DNA from: Phoronis australis
Lineage: Eukaryota; Phoronida; Phoronidae
Direction of reading: 5' to 3'
DNA: 64,000 bases
Assembly: GCA_002633005.1 (NCBI GenBank)
Contig: NMRA01000369.1
Span: 151,881-215,880, forward strand
Of the stretch, positions 50,071-61,200 are shown piece by piece. The first letter of the stretch is position 1. Each line of letters starts with the position of its first letter. The notes below the pieces were generated by a model, which saw nothing but the letters and a program-made list of their open reading frames with translations, had not been told where the DNA came from and ran no database searches. Made by a program: the position numbers and the translations under genes.

Positions 50071-50076
50071 AATAAA
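50071..50076 (+). terminator. Candidate polyadenylation signal of CRHBP
   Basis: AATAAA about 700 bp after the CRHBP stop and in the spacer before the convergent ERH gene. Plausible by position only. Confidence 0.45.
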
Positions 50077-50364
50077 AGTTTGATGGCTTCTCAGTTCCAA
50101 CTTGCTTGTCAACCTTTTCAACAGGTTCATTGAGGTTAACAGACATCAGGTGGTGCTGCTGCGATGCAAGGCTTTCAGTGAGACCAGAGCCCTGTGTCTA
50201 ATCTCCAATGTTGGACTCAAAACCTGACCGAAATTAGACCTCATGCACAGCCCGCTGAGTCAAATTATTTGTTTTGTAAGCTGACACCAACTTTTTAATA
50301 GTTTCAAATGACAGGAGTTACCTGAGTGCATAAATGGGTTAAAAAAAGTAAGTTATTTCCACTA

Positions 50365-50378
50365 GCGCCATCTAGTGT
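50365..50378 (-). promoter_or_regulatory. CTCF-like motif in the CRHBP/ERH convergent spacer
   Basis: The minus-strand ACACTAGATGGCGC matches 13 of 14 positions of the CTCF core consensus CCASYAGRKGGCRS. It lies between the 3' ends of two convergent genes. A motif match alone is not proof of binding. Confidence 0.4.
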
Positions 50379-50591
50379 ATTTCAAGATCTTCACTGATTC
50401 TATTAGTTCAAAACACTCAGCATGAATGGTAATAGCCAATAGCCACTACATTCCAAAAATAAGCCTAGTCTTGTACAACAAAATGACGGATCAAAATCAC
50501 CAATTTCTCAATGTCTATGGTGGCGGTTGTTCGAGGGTCAAACAAATTGGTACTCCCAAAAATCTATTTAGGAAAAGCCATATTTTGTCAA

Positions 50592-50603
50592 TTTATTTTT
50601 ATT
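50592..50603 (-). terminator. Candidate ERH polyadenylation signals
   Basis: Two adjacent AATAAA hexamers on the minus strand (50592-50597 and 50598-50603) lie about 230 bp after the ERH stop codon. Spacing and orientation fit an ERH 3' end that does not overlap CRHBP. Confidence 0.5.
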
Positions 50604-50828
50604 ACAAAGTTCACAAAAAACTATAAATACTTAGTTACAATAGGCTAAAACATATTCAAAACTGAAGTGTACTTTGGAATAGACGATACCATGTACAAAC
50701 ACCAAAAGCAGCTCAAGGCTGCTAATGAGGAGAGTAACATTAACCACCACTGCTCTCTTGTCTGACCAAAAACTCTCCACAGGAGTGGCGTCAGTTAATG
50801 TTCTCACAAAATATACATCGGACATACA

Positions 50829-50922
50829 TCACTTTCCTGCTTGTTTCCGAAGCAGCGAATAAATCTTGTCTTTAATCCAAACTTTATCGTGTGGCACGTA
50901 AGTGCCTGTTGTTTTTTGAAAT
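50829..50922 (-). CDS. ERH: ERH exon 4 (terminal)
   Basis: The acceptor GAACTTTACAG joins GT|A (Val) and continues [20 protein letters not shown], then [10 protein letters not shown] and stop TGA. Human has YRADTQTYQPYNKDWIKEKI here, so the loop before Tyr-Val-Pro is the most diverged part. Confidence 0.95.
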
Positions 50923-53782
50923 CTGTAAAGTTCAAATAAACTCATAAGGCATTGTTACACAGTGGACGAAATAGTGAATAATAAGTGAATCGACACAGTT
51001 TTGAATGTGCCACTGGAAATGCAAAATGTCTACCAGATCACAGTTTTTCATCAACATTAACCTCTTCGGTTGTCATCGAAACCTAAAATTAGAAAAAAAT
51101 TTTCTTGAGGTCACAAATGTTTTGGCAAAAAAGTTAAGCAAGGAGGAAATTAGGTAAAAATGAGTTCTGGCATCTTTTTTGCTCAAACAGTGACTGATAG
51201 CCCGATATAATTTAATGACAAGTCTCTTAATACCCAATGAATAACAGCCATTGCCTGATGCTATATACTCTACTGATCTTCACAAGTGTCAGAACTAGTG
51301 ACCAAAGGTCAGAAACACCATTTGGCATTTTTTCCAAAGCAATTCAAAATACTTTGCAGTTTGAAACAAAGACACTTGGCAGAAGTAGCACACCCTGTTT
51401 ACACAAAGTTCGTAAATGATTTTCTTTAAATCGATTTATTCAGATCGGCTTAAGTCACTTTGTCTCCCAGACTACACCACAAAGGAAAAATCGGTCGAGA
51501 TGTTGTGCAGACTAATGAAAGAATTCCGTGTTTGAGCACTTCTCACTTGAACCCCAAACCGGTTTTCTCAAGTGTAAACGGAAGATAAATGACATCCAAC
51601 TTACACCATGCAGCTCAGGTCAGCAAACTGGTCAATGAACTCAAACAGCTGACTGATGTCATATGTGATTGAAGGTTGGGAAGGATTGCAACGCTTTAAA
51701 TGTTCTTCGTATATCTTGCACACGCCTTAAATAAAAATTCACACAAACGAGTGAGAAAGCAATGCCACACAGCAGAAACACAGCGACGAGTATACACAAA
51801 CTTAAAGCTTCCGTAAACCAGCTTCTGTTGACAAAAAAACTTTTGATTTAGGTCACTTACTAATATCATGACAGTCTCATATTGTTCCTTGACAGATTAG
51901 AAATGATTTGTGACTAGAGAAGAAGTAACAAGTCATTATTGCTTCAGTCAAGGTCCATTAAGTTGCATGTCACAGCGAGTTACCTTCAGTCACCAAAGCA
52001 TAATGGTCGTCACGGTAATTCCACAAGATCCACTGTAAGCAATTTCAACTCAAACAAAGGTTAAGAACGCCATGACATGACTTTGAAGAACAAATTTACA
52101 CCTGCGAGGAAAGCTGGTGTTTTCAACACTTAAGTTGTGATTTAAAGCGACTTTAAGTGCATTGGTAAATACACCAGCTGATGCACTGACTGGCTGAGCA
52201 CGTACATGTAGCGTTGTTCTTGTGAGAAAATGTTAACATGAGTCAGTTTGCCAATTTGCCTAGAGACATATAACTAATTAAGATATGTCTATGCAATGCA
52301 CAGTCACCCGAAAGAGCCAACTGGAACTTAAATGTGCAAATGTGGCAAAATGCATGAGCGCACCCAGGGGGGGGGGCATCGGGGGGCTCAAGCCCCCCAT
52401 TTGGCGAAGTGGGCAAAAAGGTCCGCCTCAGAGAAACAAAAAGTCCAAAAAGTAGAAAACAAGACAAAAGTCAACTAAATGGCAGGAACTACCAAAATCC
52501 AGCAAATGCACAATTCATAGCTCTGAACGTAGCCCATGTTTTAGTAAAAGGTCCACATTCACAAAAATTCAAAGCCACCATTTTTTAGGCCGAGTGCGCA
52601 TGTGAAATGCGTATCAAAACGCCTGCCTGGCAAACAAATCTTAACAGATTTGTCCTCAATTCAATAAACCAACTGAGCCGAAACAAATATTGCTAGACTA
52701 AGCTTGAGTAAGAACTGTATGAAAAGCACAGCTGCATAACATTTGCCTTCAGATGCACAAAAAGAATTAGAACGACACTATCCTAAAATACCACACCGCC
52801 ACTCTAATTCTGCAATATTTAGCAACAACACCGCACATCCCACAGTTTAGCTACTTATGTTACAGTTCACAGTCAGCATGCTAGTCACAGTTTTGCAAGA
52901 AAAAAATTATGACGTCATTCCTTATTTCACAACCAAAGTTCTACTAATTGCAGGGCGATGGTTGGAATGCTGACATAGAAATGGGAGAATTACACCAACA
53001 ATCAATCTTAAGTTTTGGATTTGTCGGTATTCTTGATAACTATTCAGCAATGAAAAATTGATAATAGAGCATTTCTCAAGCCCAGTCTCCAGCAAAACAA
53101 GATAGTCAAACTTGTAATGAGCCTAATATTTATTCAATGTTTAAGCCCAACACAACGTCTAGCAGCAAGTTTTTAAAATATCAAAACTCCTGAGCCAAGG
53201 TTATGGCAAAAGCTCAATACTCCAAAAACATTTTTGAAGTTGCTACAAACCTCTATATGTCAAAGAAACTAACATTTTATTTAATAGACCAATTACCACT
53301 ATAAAATTGGTCTCGACTTAAAGTTAAGAAGTAATGTTTAGTCTCGTAAAGAACTGGCAACCATTACTGCTTGAGATCATGCTTGGTGAATAAAATGACA
53401 CACTGTGACGAGTCAACTTGTAGAGCCAATCACAAGCAGTAACGAGCCGTCAGTTCTTTTCAAGTCCATAAATCACAGCGACACCTATGAGGAACAATGT
53501 GAGGCGAATTTCACAACAGTAAGTGGCGTAAACCAACACTTGCTTTTGTGCCGGAATGTTGGTTTGCTCTGCTTTAAGTGTCGAACAGCAAACTTGACAA
53601 TTCTGGAGATAAGAATTTGTGGATCACATTAGGGCATCTACCAGAGGTGAAAGAAGTGCAGACAAAAACTACGCAAATCTATGCCGCGTATTACCTTCTA
53701 AGCACTCGTTGAGAGTCTCATAGTCGGAGTATGTTCGTGTTTCCGGCTTCTTAGTCGGCTGGACTAACAATATTGTGTGTGA
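50829..53782 (-). CDS. ERH: Enhancer of rudimentary homologue (ERH), exons 2-4
   Basis: Three minus-strand exons (53782-53695, 51725-51605, 50922-50829) join in phase and encode 100 residues after the initiator Met; human ERH has 104 residues in total. The match is near full length: [61 protein letters not shown] and [19 protein letters not shown] is a small conserved dimeric nuclear protein that acts in splicing and RNA decay with partners such as CIZ1, SNRPD3 and YTH-type proteins. The protein is three residues shorter near its C-terminus (RKQAGK against human RRQAQQAGK). The initiator codon lies in a separate upstream exon. The gene converges on CRHBP and diverges from SLC39A9. Confidence 0.96.
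51605..51725 (-). CDS. ERH: ERH exon 3
   Basis: Acceptor TTTTTATTTAAG, donor GTAAGT in phase 2. Encodes [20 protein letters not shown] and [20 protein letters not shown]; the core matches the human dimer-forming region closely. Confidence 0.95.
51726..53694. other. ERH intron 2
   Basis: No exon seen. Contains a repeat with G-rich and C-rich blocks at about 52367-52400 and the dispersed repeat fragment at 52508-52562. Confidence 0.5.
52508..52562 (+). repeat. Dispersed repeat fragment, copy 2
   Basis: Shares GCACAATTCATAGCTCTGAA and CCCATGTTTTAG with 35291-35345. It follows a GC-rich palindromic block (GGGGGGCTCAAGCCCCCC at 52382) that may be the end of the same element. Confidence 0.5.
53695..53782 (-). 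CDS. ERH: ERH exon 2
   Basis: The acceptor TTTTGATTTCAG precedes TCA (Ser2), and the exon ends E|GTAATA in phase 1. It encodes [20 protein letters not shown] and YETLNECLE. Starting exactly at Ser2 implies that the initiator Met ends the preceding exon. Confidence 0.95.
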
Positions 53783-56700
53783 CTGAAATCAAAACGGATA
53801 CCAATTCAACCTGACCATTTACACAGTGCGGTAAACAAGAGAATTAACGGGTAAAATATATAAATTTTGAGTTGACAATTGAATGCATTGAACATAAAAA
53901 CATTCCAGGTAAGGTATCACCTCACTATTACAAACATTTAAGTCCTGTCAGCACACCATCTGTTGGCCACATCATGTGACCTAATGAATATACACTTCGC
54001 TATTCTCAACTCAACAGCACCATTTTTCCAATAGGGTCAATTCCCTCTCATTTGACAACATTTCCTTAATTTAACCGGTGAACAATGACCCCTTTGGGTT
54101 CTGTATTTCTGAATAGTTTGCAGACTGGCAGTTGGCCATCTTTTCTACCATTCCCACGGGCGGGCTGGCGTGTTGTTATCCAAGAGCTTTGTATCACGTT
54201 GTTTGCATAGTTTTTATATTACAGCACTCAAAAACATTAAAAGTAAAACAATAATTGTAAGCTACTCAATGCCCTCCACAGACAACATCACGCACAAAAT
54301 GTACATGTAGAATCCTGTGTGATTCAGTAAATTGTTCTGTGTTCTCGTTCAATTCCTAAGAGTGTAATTTTAAATACCAGCATACCATTATCTGCAAGTT
54401 CCATTTGAATCCATTTACAATCAAGAAATGGGCCATCTGACAACCTGTGGTACTAAATCAAATGACTGAGAAGAATAAAGCCTGCAGTAAATGTTCTCCA
54501 GGTTTGGGAGAAAAAGGAAATTAACTTCATCCAAAATTTTCGACAAAAAATCTTAATTATTTGCACGACATTTATTAACGTGCATGGTCGTGGTGTTAGG
54601 CCAAAAAGGAATAGTTGAATCTGGTCTGTTTTTTCCCGAAAATTGATGCAGTGGTGAGGAATTATTTAGTTGACATCTAGTTAACAAAATCTACCGGAGA
54701 ACAAAACTGAGGTGGGTTATTTTTTACTAAAAACTCTAACCAGTATCATTGCTGCAACTACACGATTAACTGTGCACACGTCTGTGTCAACTGTTTTCAG
54801 ACTAGAACCAAATCAACCAATTATGCCACTTTTTGTCTTAACGTCTCGTTATAGGTTTGTATCTGTCTTGTACAACACCTCAGTTTATAACACATAAAAC
54901 AAAGTAAAAAAAAAAAACAGCTAAAGCAAAACATCCTGTTCAGGTCGGGAACCACTGCCATACACATGTTGTATCAGTCCCACCATAGTTCAAAGCAGCT
55001 TTCAGTCCCCTTGTTCAAACCAATTGTCCAGCATCAACTTGAAATGAGAAATTAGGATCATTTGTGAGGCTATTTTGGAATACGAAACATGTTCTTTGTT
55101 TATTATGTTCTTCAGCTATCAGAATAAATGGTCTGCTTGATGAAGTGTCTGTCAGATAAATGGGTAAGCTGTGCTACACCTAAAGAGTCTGTTAGCAAAT
55201 CATGCCTCGTGGGAAAATTTGGAAATTTGCCAATTAACGGTTGACTATCGCATCAACTTCTTGCATCTCTGCAGTATAGATTGATTCAATGAAAATTAAG
55301 AACAAAAAGCACTACGGATGTGACAAGCAATTATTATTCCCAACACTTAAATAATAACTTAATCATCAACCCTAGCAATTGTTTTTCTACTAGTACAGTC
55401 CGAAAGTAGCCAATAAAACTGTAAAATATCAGCTAACTCAAGCACCTTTCACACTATTGGAATACAGTGACATCTTTTGAAAATTTACAGAAACGTTTTA
55501 ACAACTCTCATTAACACACCGTTGTCCTCACAGTACATGTTTTTTCTTGCAATTTTAGCACTTTAATTGTGTCATAAATGTCAAGCAATACATTTTTATG
55601 TATTAGCTGATTTTGCCACTTTTGACGAGCTACACAGTAGCACTAAAATGATATTCTTCCTTCAGTAGCCCTGTTATTCGACATTGAAAATGAAAGTCAA
55701 AAATCTTCCCCGTCTACATGGATTTGCTCTTGAGGAAAAGGAAAATATTACAGGGGTGTGGATAAGAGGGAAGAGGTAAAATTTGGAATGACGGAAGGCA
55801 AAAGCGCAATGGTTGCGCCAGTATACCACCTGTCATTAGAAGCCTCTGGTCACTAGTGCTATGCTTTTTTCAAATAATTGCTATGGTATGAGCAACAACA
55901 GCAACGCAAAGCACCGAAATGCACCTCCGACTGTACCACAAATGGTATAGTTCTTGGGGCAATTATTAGCAACATAAAAATGGCCACTTGGTGGCACAAA
56001 ATATGCCAAGCCAGTCCAAAACTGAGACGGCACACCATCATTCCATGAACATCTGTTCATTCAATGCAAAGATATAAAGGCAAACGTAAATAAATTAAAA
56101 TATATGAAATTACCATAATGATCAACAAAAGTAGCCATATCTGTTTGAAAGACATTCATTGTTGCCACATTCACATGGTATATATACGAACTGTATTTGG
56201 CAAGAATTTCACAACATAAAGCTGACTCTGATGTAATTAAAATATGATTGGCTGTTCAGGTGAGGAATCCTGGATATGTGGGTCCCTTCATAACACCAAG
56301 AATACTACTGATGACAAATTAACAAAAGACAAATCACTTGATTCATCTATCATTAACCTTCATCCAGGTGATGACAAATTATAGATCCAATGCCGTGTTT
56401 TGTTGATATCTGGACTAAAATACAAGGTACTAAAATAAAAAATTGACCGGCAGCCGCAATTTTCTTGTCCATTTCATCAAAAACCTATTCATTGCGACCT
56501 CTGTGGTTGGTATTTGACATGTGTTCACTGCGAAACTTCCAATTCGCGACAAATGGTGCGAAAACAATTAAATTCTCTGTTCTAAGGTGAATTCCCTTTT
56601 CCCCTCTTTGATCGTTCATTATTTAACCACACCACGGTAACAGACATCACATTCCAGCAACACAGATCACTGACATCGTAACTAATACTTCAGAAAATGG

Positions 56701-57460
56701 TGGCAGCCAGTCAACAGTAGGGTACCTAATACTGAGTCCAGGTATCAACAGAATGCAACATCGGACTTGAAATATGTCACCACCTGGATTGAGATTAGTG
56801 ATATTTACAAATCGAATGTTCCATCTTTTGTTAATTTGTGAAGTGTACTTTGAACCTTTAGAGGGACCTACCTATCCAACTATTACTGGTCAAATATGGC
56901 TTCCCACGCGGAAGTTTGGTCACTTTGTTTGGAGAATTTATGGCATGTGTTTAGAGGAGCAGGTCTGGAGATTTGTACAGCTGTTCTGGTTTGGGGATAA
57001 GACACTTTGTAGGTGGAATTTCTAAGACTTACTAGTATTTGTAATAATCCGTCAGAATATCATTGGGTATTTGCATCAAATTGGCCACTGGTGATTAGCC
57101 ATTGCTCTTTTTCTTTTTCAAATAATTTTGATTCCCAGACCATCATTACTTCCACTCCAGTGAACTACAGAGCTGAACCTCAAGTTATTGTTTACAATCC
57201 GACTCCATTAACATAAATACTTGATATTACTATTTTCTGAAAATGAATCCTCTCGTCAGTAAAAGTCTATTTGCCAGGTCCCTATTCAGACCCTGTTCAA
57301 TCCTTCATACCTCCCACAAAAATGATAATCACACATGGATGATATATACCTCAATCGATTCGTAACTGTTCACTCTTTACTCCTATGCTATGCTAAAATT
57401 GTTTCCATTTAAGCTTTCACTTTCCAAAAATTCAACGCTAACTTGAGTCAAATACCAATC
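53783..57460. other. Probable ERH intron 1
   Basis: No coding exon or well-bounded repeat recognised. The sequence is uniformly AT-rich. Short open frames show no domain. Confidence 0.45.
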
Positions 57461-57545
57461 TAGGACAGCGTCCACCGTCTCTAGCTGGCTCAGTAGTAGG
57501 CCTACTGAACCAGCTAGGGTAGAGACGATGGTCACTGTCTAAACT
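57461..57545. repeat. Foldback element related to 3196-3254
   Basis: An imperfect palindrome centred on AGTAGGCCTACT. Outer arms read TTTAGACAGTGACCATCGTC on the minus strand, with the right arm better preserved. The end block is shared with the palindrome at 3196-3254, while the inner arms (CTAGCTGG against CTGTTGGCC) differ. Confidence 0.65.
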
Positions 57546-57775
57546 CCAGTCTAGAGACTAGAGTCTACTCAGATCTAAATCTAATCCCAATCAATTTCAT
57601 CAAGATGGCCTTGGAGTAGACTGCGTTCAAAGAAGAAAGTCTAAAAACGTCTTCAGGCCACAGAGTATGTATTTGTCACGACATCAAAAAATTATCATAG
57701 AATAAAAACAGGTGAATGAATTGACAGCAACATTTGTGCAACACATCGAATACGAACCATTTCGCAGAAAGTTAC

Positions 57776-57826
57776 AGGAAAATGGCGACGAATAGTACTA
57801 ACTATCACCACTAGGTGGCCACGTGA
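57776..57826 (+). promoter_or_regulatory. YY1-like, CTCF-like and E-box motifs near the ERH/SLC39A9 promoter
   Basis: AAAATGGCGAC (about 57779-57789) resembles the YY1 site found just inside many housekeeping genes. CCACTAGGTGGC (57808-57819) matches all 12 core positions of the CTCF consensus. CACGTG (57821-57826) is a perfect E-box. All lie 130-180 bp inside the presumed ERH transcript. This is motif evidence only. Confidence 0.4.
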
Positions 57827-57956
57827 TATTTTCTGAAGATGCGACGTTTTATCAGAGAATAACTCACTTTAATGGCTTTTGATTCTTACTTGGGTATCAT
57901 GTTGTTGTATAGATGACAATTTCATTGTCTTTATAACGTTCTTAAGAACTTCTTAC

Positions 57957-57959
57957 CAC
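57957..57959 (-). CDS. ERH: Candidate ERH exon 1 end: start codon position reads GTG
   Basis: Exon 2 begins exactly at Ser2, so exon 1 should end in ATG followed by a donor. The only strong donor just inside the shared promoter is at 57956 (minus strand, GTG|GTAAGAAG), and the three bases before it are GTG. A single C to T change at 57959 on the plus strand would give ATG. Weaker alternatives, with ATG directly before a GT, occur elsewhere in the 4.2-kb interval (for example minus strand near 54385 and 56115) but are far from the expected promoter. Confidence 0.35.
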
Positions 57960-58142
57960 GAAACTGTAAACAGTTGTGTTGCTTTCGAAGCGCCCCCTGT
58001 TCTTCTTTTTGACAGACTGATGCCACGCAGGATGGAAGCTGCGGAGAATATTGGATGAGACCCACATTAATTTTAGTTCAAAGCAGTGCGAGGAATTATC
58101 CATTTTAGACGTTCTATGGCCTTTGCTGTTCACCAAGCCAAC
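57960..58142. promoter_or_regulatory. Bidirectional promoter of ERH and SLC39A9
   Basis: Less than 200 bp separate the presumed ERH start region (minus) from the SLC39A9 start codon (plus). No TATA box was seen in either direction, as usual for shared housekeeping promoters. The same divergent pair exists in human (chromosome 14q24), where a single short region serves both genes. Confidence 0.6.
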
Positions 58143-58238
58143 ATGGACGAAGTTTGGGTTTTATTACTTCTCTCATTGGCGATGTTAGTCGGGTGTTATC
58201 TTGCAGGTTCAATCCCACTTGCGATGCCCATGTCGGAG
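58143..58238 (+). CDS. SLC39A9: SLC39A9 exon 1
   Basis: Starts at ATG 58143. An upstream in-frame ATG near 58119 exists in a longer open frame but adds sequence absent from known ZIP9 proteins. The exon ends SE|GTAAAC in phase 0. Confidence 0.93.
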
Positions 58239-61200
58239 GTAAACAAAAGTAGCCAGGACACCAATGCAGGCGTTGTAACCTATTTTGTAAACTACAGGTT
58301 CATGCATTGTTTATAGAATCTGTTATTCATTGATTTTCTACTGTGAATTGGTTGCAGTGCAAGCTTATATAATTCAGCATGACAGTCTCAACTAGAGACA
58401 GTGGCCCAGGGCAATACCAATGAATCCCACAGATGGCATAGGCCCGCCATATGCCGGAGGCTATTCTGGCAATTTTGCCCCACACTTATTCAATATTCAG
58501 AATCATTTTGTTACAAGTTCCATTGAGCATATAGAGGGACACCTTAGGAAGCCATTGATATCTTTAGCTCTTTCCAGCTTGAACAAATACGAATTGCCAT
58601 TATCAAACTTTGTTCAGTTGCCCAAATTTGTATATGACGTTAGGTGCCTTGGTGCGAGCAGTGTAAAAATGGACAGTTCCAATTTGGGCACTTGAATGAA
58701 AAACTGTTTGAAGAAAATGTTTGATTGCCGGGTAATGTAATTTGTTCAAGCTGGGAAGAGTTAAAGACGTCAACGACCTCCTAGTAATTAGATGTCCCTC
58801 TACCTTAGCAAAAGGTACTTATTACAGTGGCAGATCTAGGATATCACAAGGGGGAGGGCCCAACATTATGTCTGTAAACATTTGCTCAAAACACGTTCGT
58901 AGATGCGCATAGCACCGAATGGGGGGAGGCAAACCCCCCTCCCGACCAGGAAATATTTCCGTTTTTTCCTCTAAAAATCGAGCATTTTCCTTGATTCCTG
59001 AAGTATTATCCAAGAAAAAAGGCAAAAAAAAACAAAAAACGGAAAGTGTCAAACAGGAAAAACTGCGAGCACCACAGACTCGAACTCCCGACCTGTCGGA
59101 TGGAGCGCGTGTGCTTTACCAGTGCACCACCACAATTTAACTCCTAATTTGATACTAAGAGACCTACTTGTTTATGGTCCACAGCGTTGGTGCGCAAAAA
59201 CTTCTTTTTGTAATGCTTATTACATGTTAAATATTTTGTGCAATCAGTTCGTAACAAATTTGTTGTATTTAAAATAGTCTTCAATTGCCCAAAAGACCAA
59301 ATCTGTTTTTTGTGTTGGCAATAATGACGTGATTGCTTTGGAAATTGTCTTAAGTTAAGGTTTGACAAAGAGAGAGTTATGAGTTTCTGAGTGATTTACT
59401 ATGGCTTTGATTAAAATTGACATCTTACCAGCAGCTTCTGTTTTTCCATCATGACTCAGATTCCATTTTTTAAAGAAAATGAAGTAATTTTCTTCGTTGC
59501 ACAGTGGAGCAGTCGACGGAAACAAAGTCGTAGTGCCCAGCGCCACTGCCGATCACCTGAGATATCGCGGGAGAGCTTATACTTAGCCATAGTTCCGTTA
59601 CGATTGTGCTGTGTTCCCAATTTGACACTTGAAATTGGATCTGAGCCCCCCCCCAAACACTAAAACTGCACACATTTAAATCTTGTTTCAGCCGTATAAT
59701 TTTGATTACCGTTAATTAATAAACTCAACATTTCCCTACGCTCTTGCTCTTTTATTTTTTTTGCGGCAGCCAAGGGGGAGGGGGTGCCGGGCCCCTCCCC
59801 CTAAATCCGCCTATGTATTAGCAACATGATTTAGATGGTTTAATTAGTGTGAGGCGTAATTTGCCTGAAAGCTTGTGCCGTATGAAGGGCCTATGGGATG
59901 ACTACCATCTCTACTGGGATCGGTTGAGAGGATATTACTGTCTAGAGCATTACAAAAACCTGCCACTTGATTTCAACTTCAGTCGACAACGGTTTCCAAA
60001 TCGAAGCTATACACAGATCTATATCAATCTTGTCCATTGCTAAATATTCCCACGGTCCTTTGTCTGGTGTCATGACTGATAAGTCAGTATAATCTACCAC
60101 AGTTCAATGAGATACTAAACCGGGTACCAGAGAACCAAACCCTAATGCATCGTGTCTAAATTATCTTTATTTCTTCGGGTAAAAATTCATTCCAACCTAA
60201 CTGATCACAAGGAATTTCATCTCTGAAGACAGACAGTTCGAAAAATCACCAGTTTTAATCCTCGAATTATCAGTTAACAAATGAATATTTTTGTAATAAT
60301 ATTTTTCGAAGTAAACAGTACAACAATGAAATTCACTATGATCCATTTTGATCCATTTCATTTTCATGTTTAAATTCAATCTTTATCGTGACAAAATCTT
60401 GAGAAGTATTGTTCCACGCACTTTATGGAGATTGTGACAACTTGACTTGCAACTCCATTTGCATTTAAACAATTTAACTGTGAAAGTGCCATTTTATTGT
60501 GAAATAAACTCAACTAAATTGCCAAATAAATCAGGCAAGAAGTTTGTCCAAGTTCAGCAAGTGTGGAGTTCTGTCAAAGTCTGTCTCTGTATTTTAGCCA
60601 GTGTTAAATTCTAGTACCGGCAGTTGTTAGTTGCTCCTCACAAAAGAACTTTAGATCAGTGCTCCAGATCAACAGGCTTCTTGGTGACAGTTGCAGTACT
60701 CTTTTGTACAAATCTACTGATGAATTAGAAGGTGCTGTGAATCTGGCCAAGTTTCCATTTGGTACCCATTTTTGTCACATCTTCGGTATTGCCTTCATAT
60801 AAATTCTATAGACTTCCAGCGTTAGTTTACATGGTTTTATAGGTTTTGAATGATGCCATGTATAAGTAAACCAATCCCTAAAAGGCTATTTTTTCAAATG
60901 TAAAAGATAACTCAATTGGCTTGCATGACTGGCATCCCATAACTCAACATCTCCAAAAACTTGTGCCTGTAAACTCTAAGTCTGAAGTTTGGTTCGGCGT
61001 ATGGAATATTTTTTATCTGTGAATGGATTTTAAGGCACAGGTAAAGCTTCGTGTATGCTGGTCCACGACTGGGTTTAGGAAATTGGAACGGTAATTGAGA
61101 GATGTGTCTATGGAATCGGTACCACCTTTGTGCTTTGCTAGTGAACATAATATGTTTATATTACTATACTTTGTTTTGTGAATCACCGAAAAGCTTGGAC

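Noticed and set aside
58086-58142. Longer SLC39A9 N-terminus from an upstream ATG
   Set aside because: The extra residues have no counterpart in ZIP9, and the ATG at 58143 gives the family's usual start.
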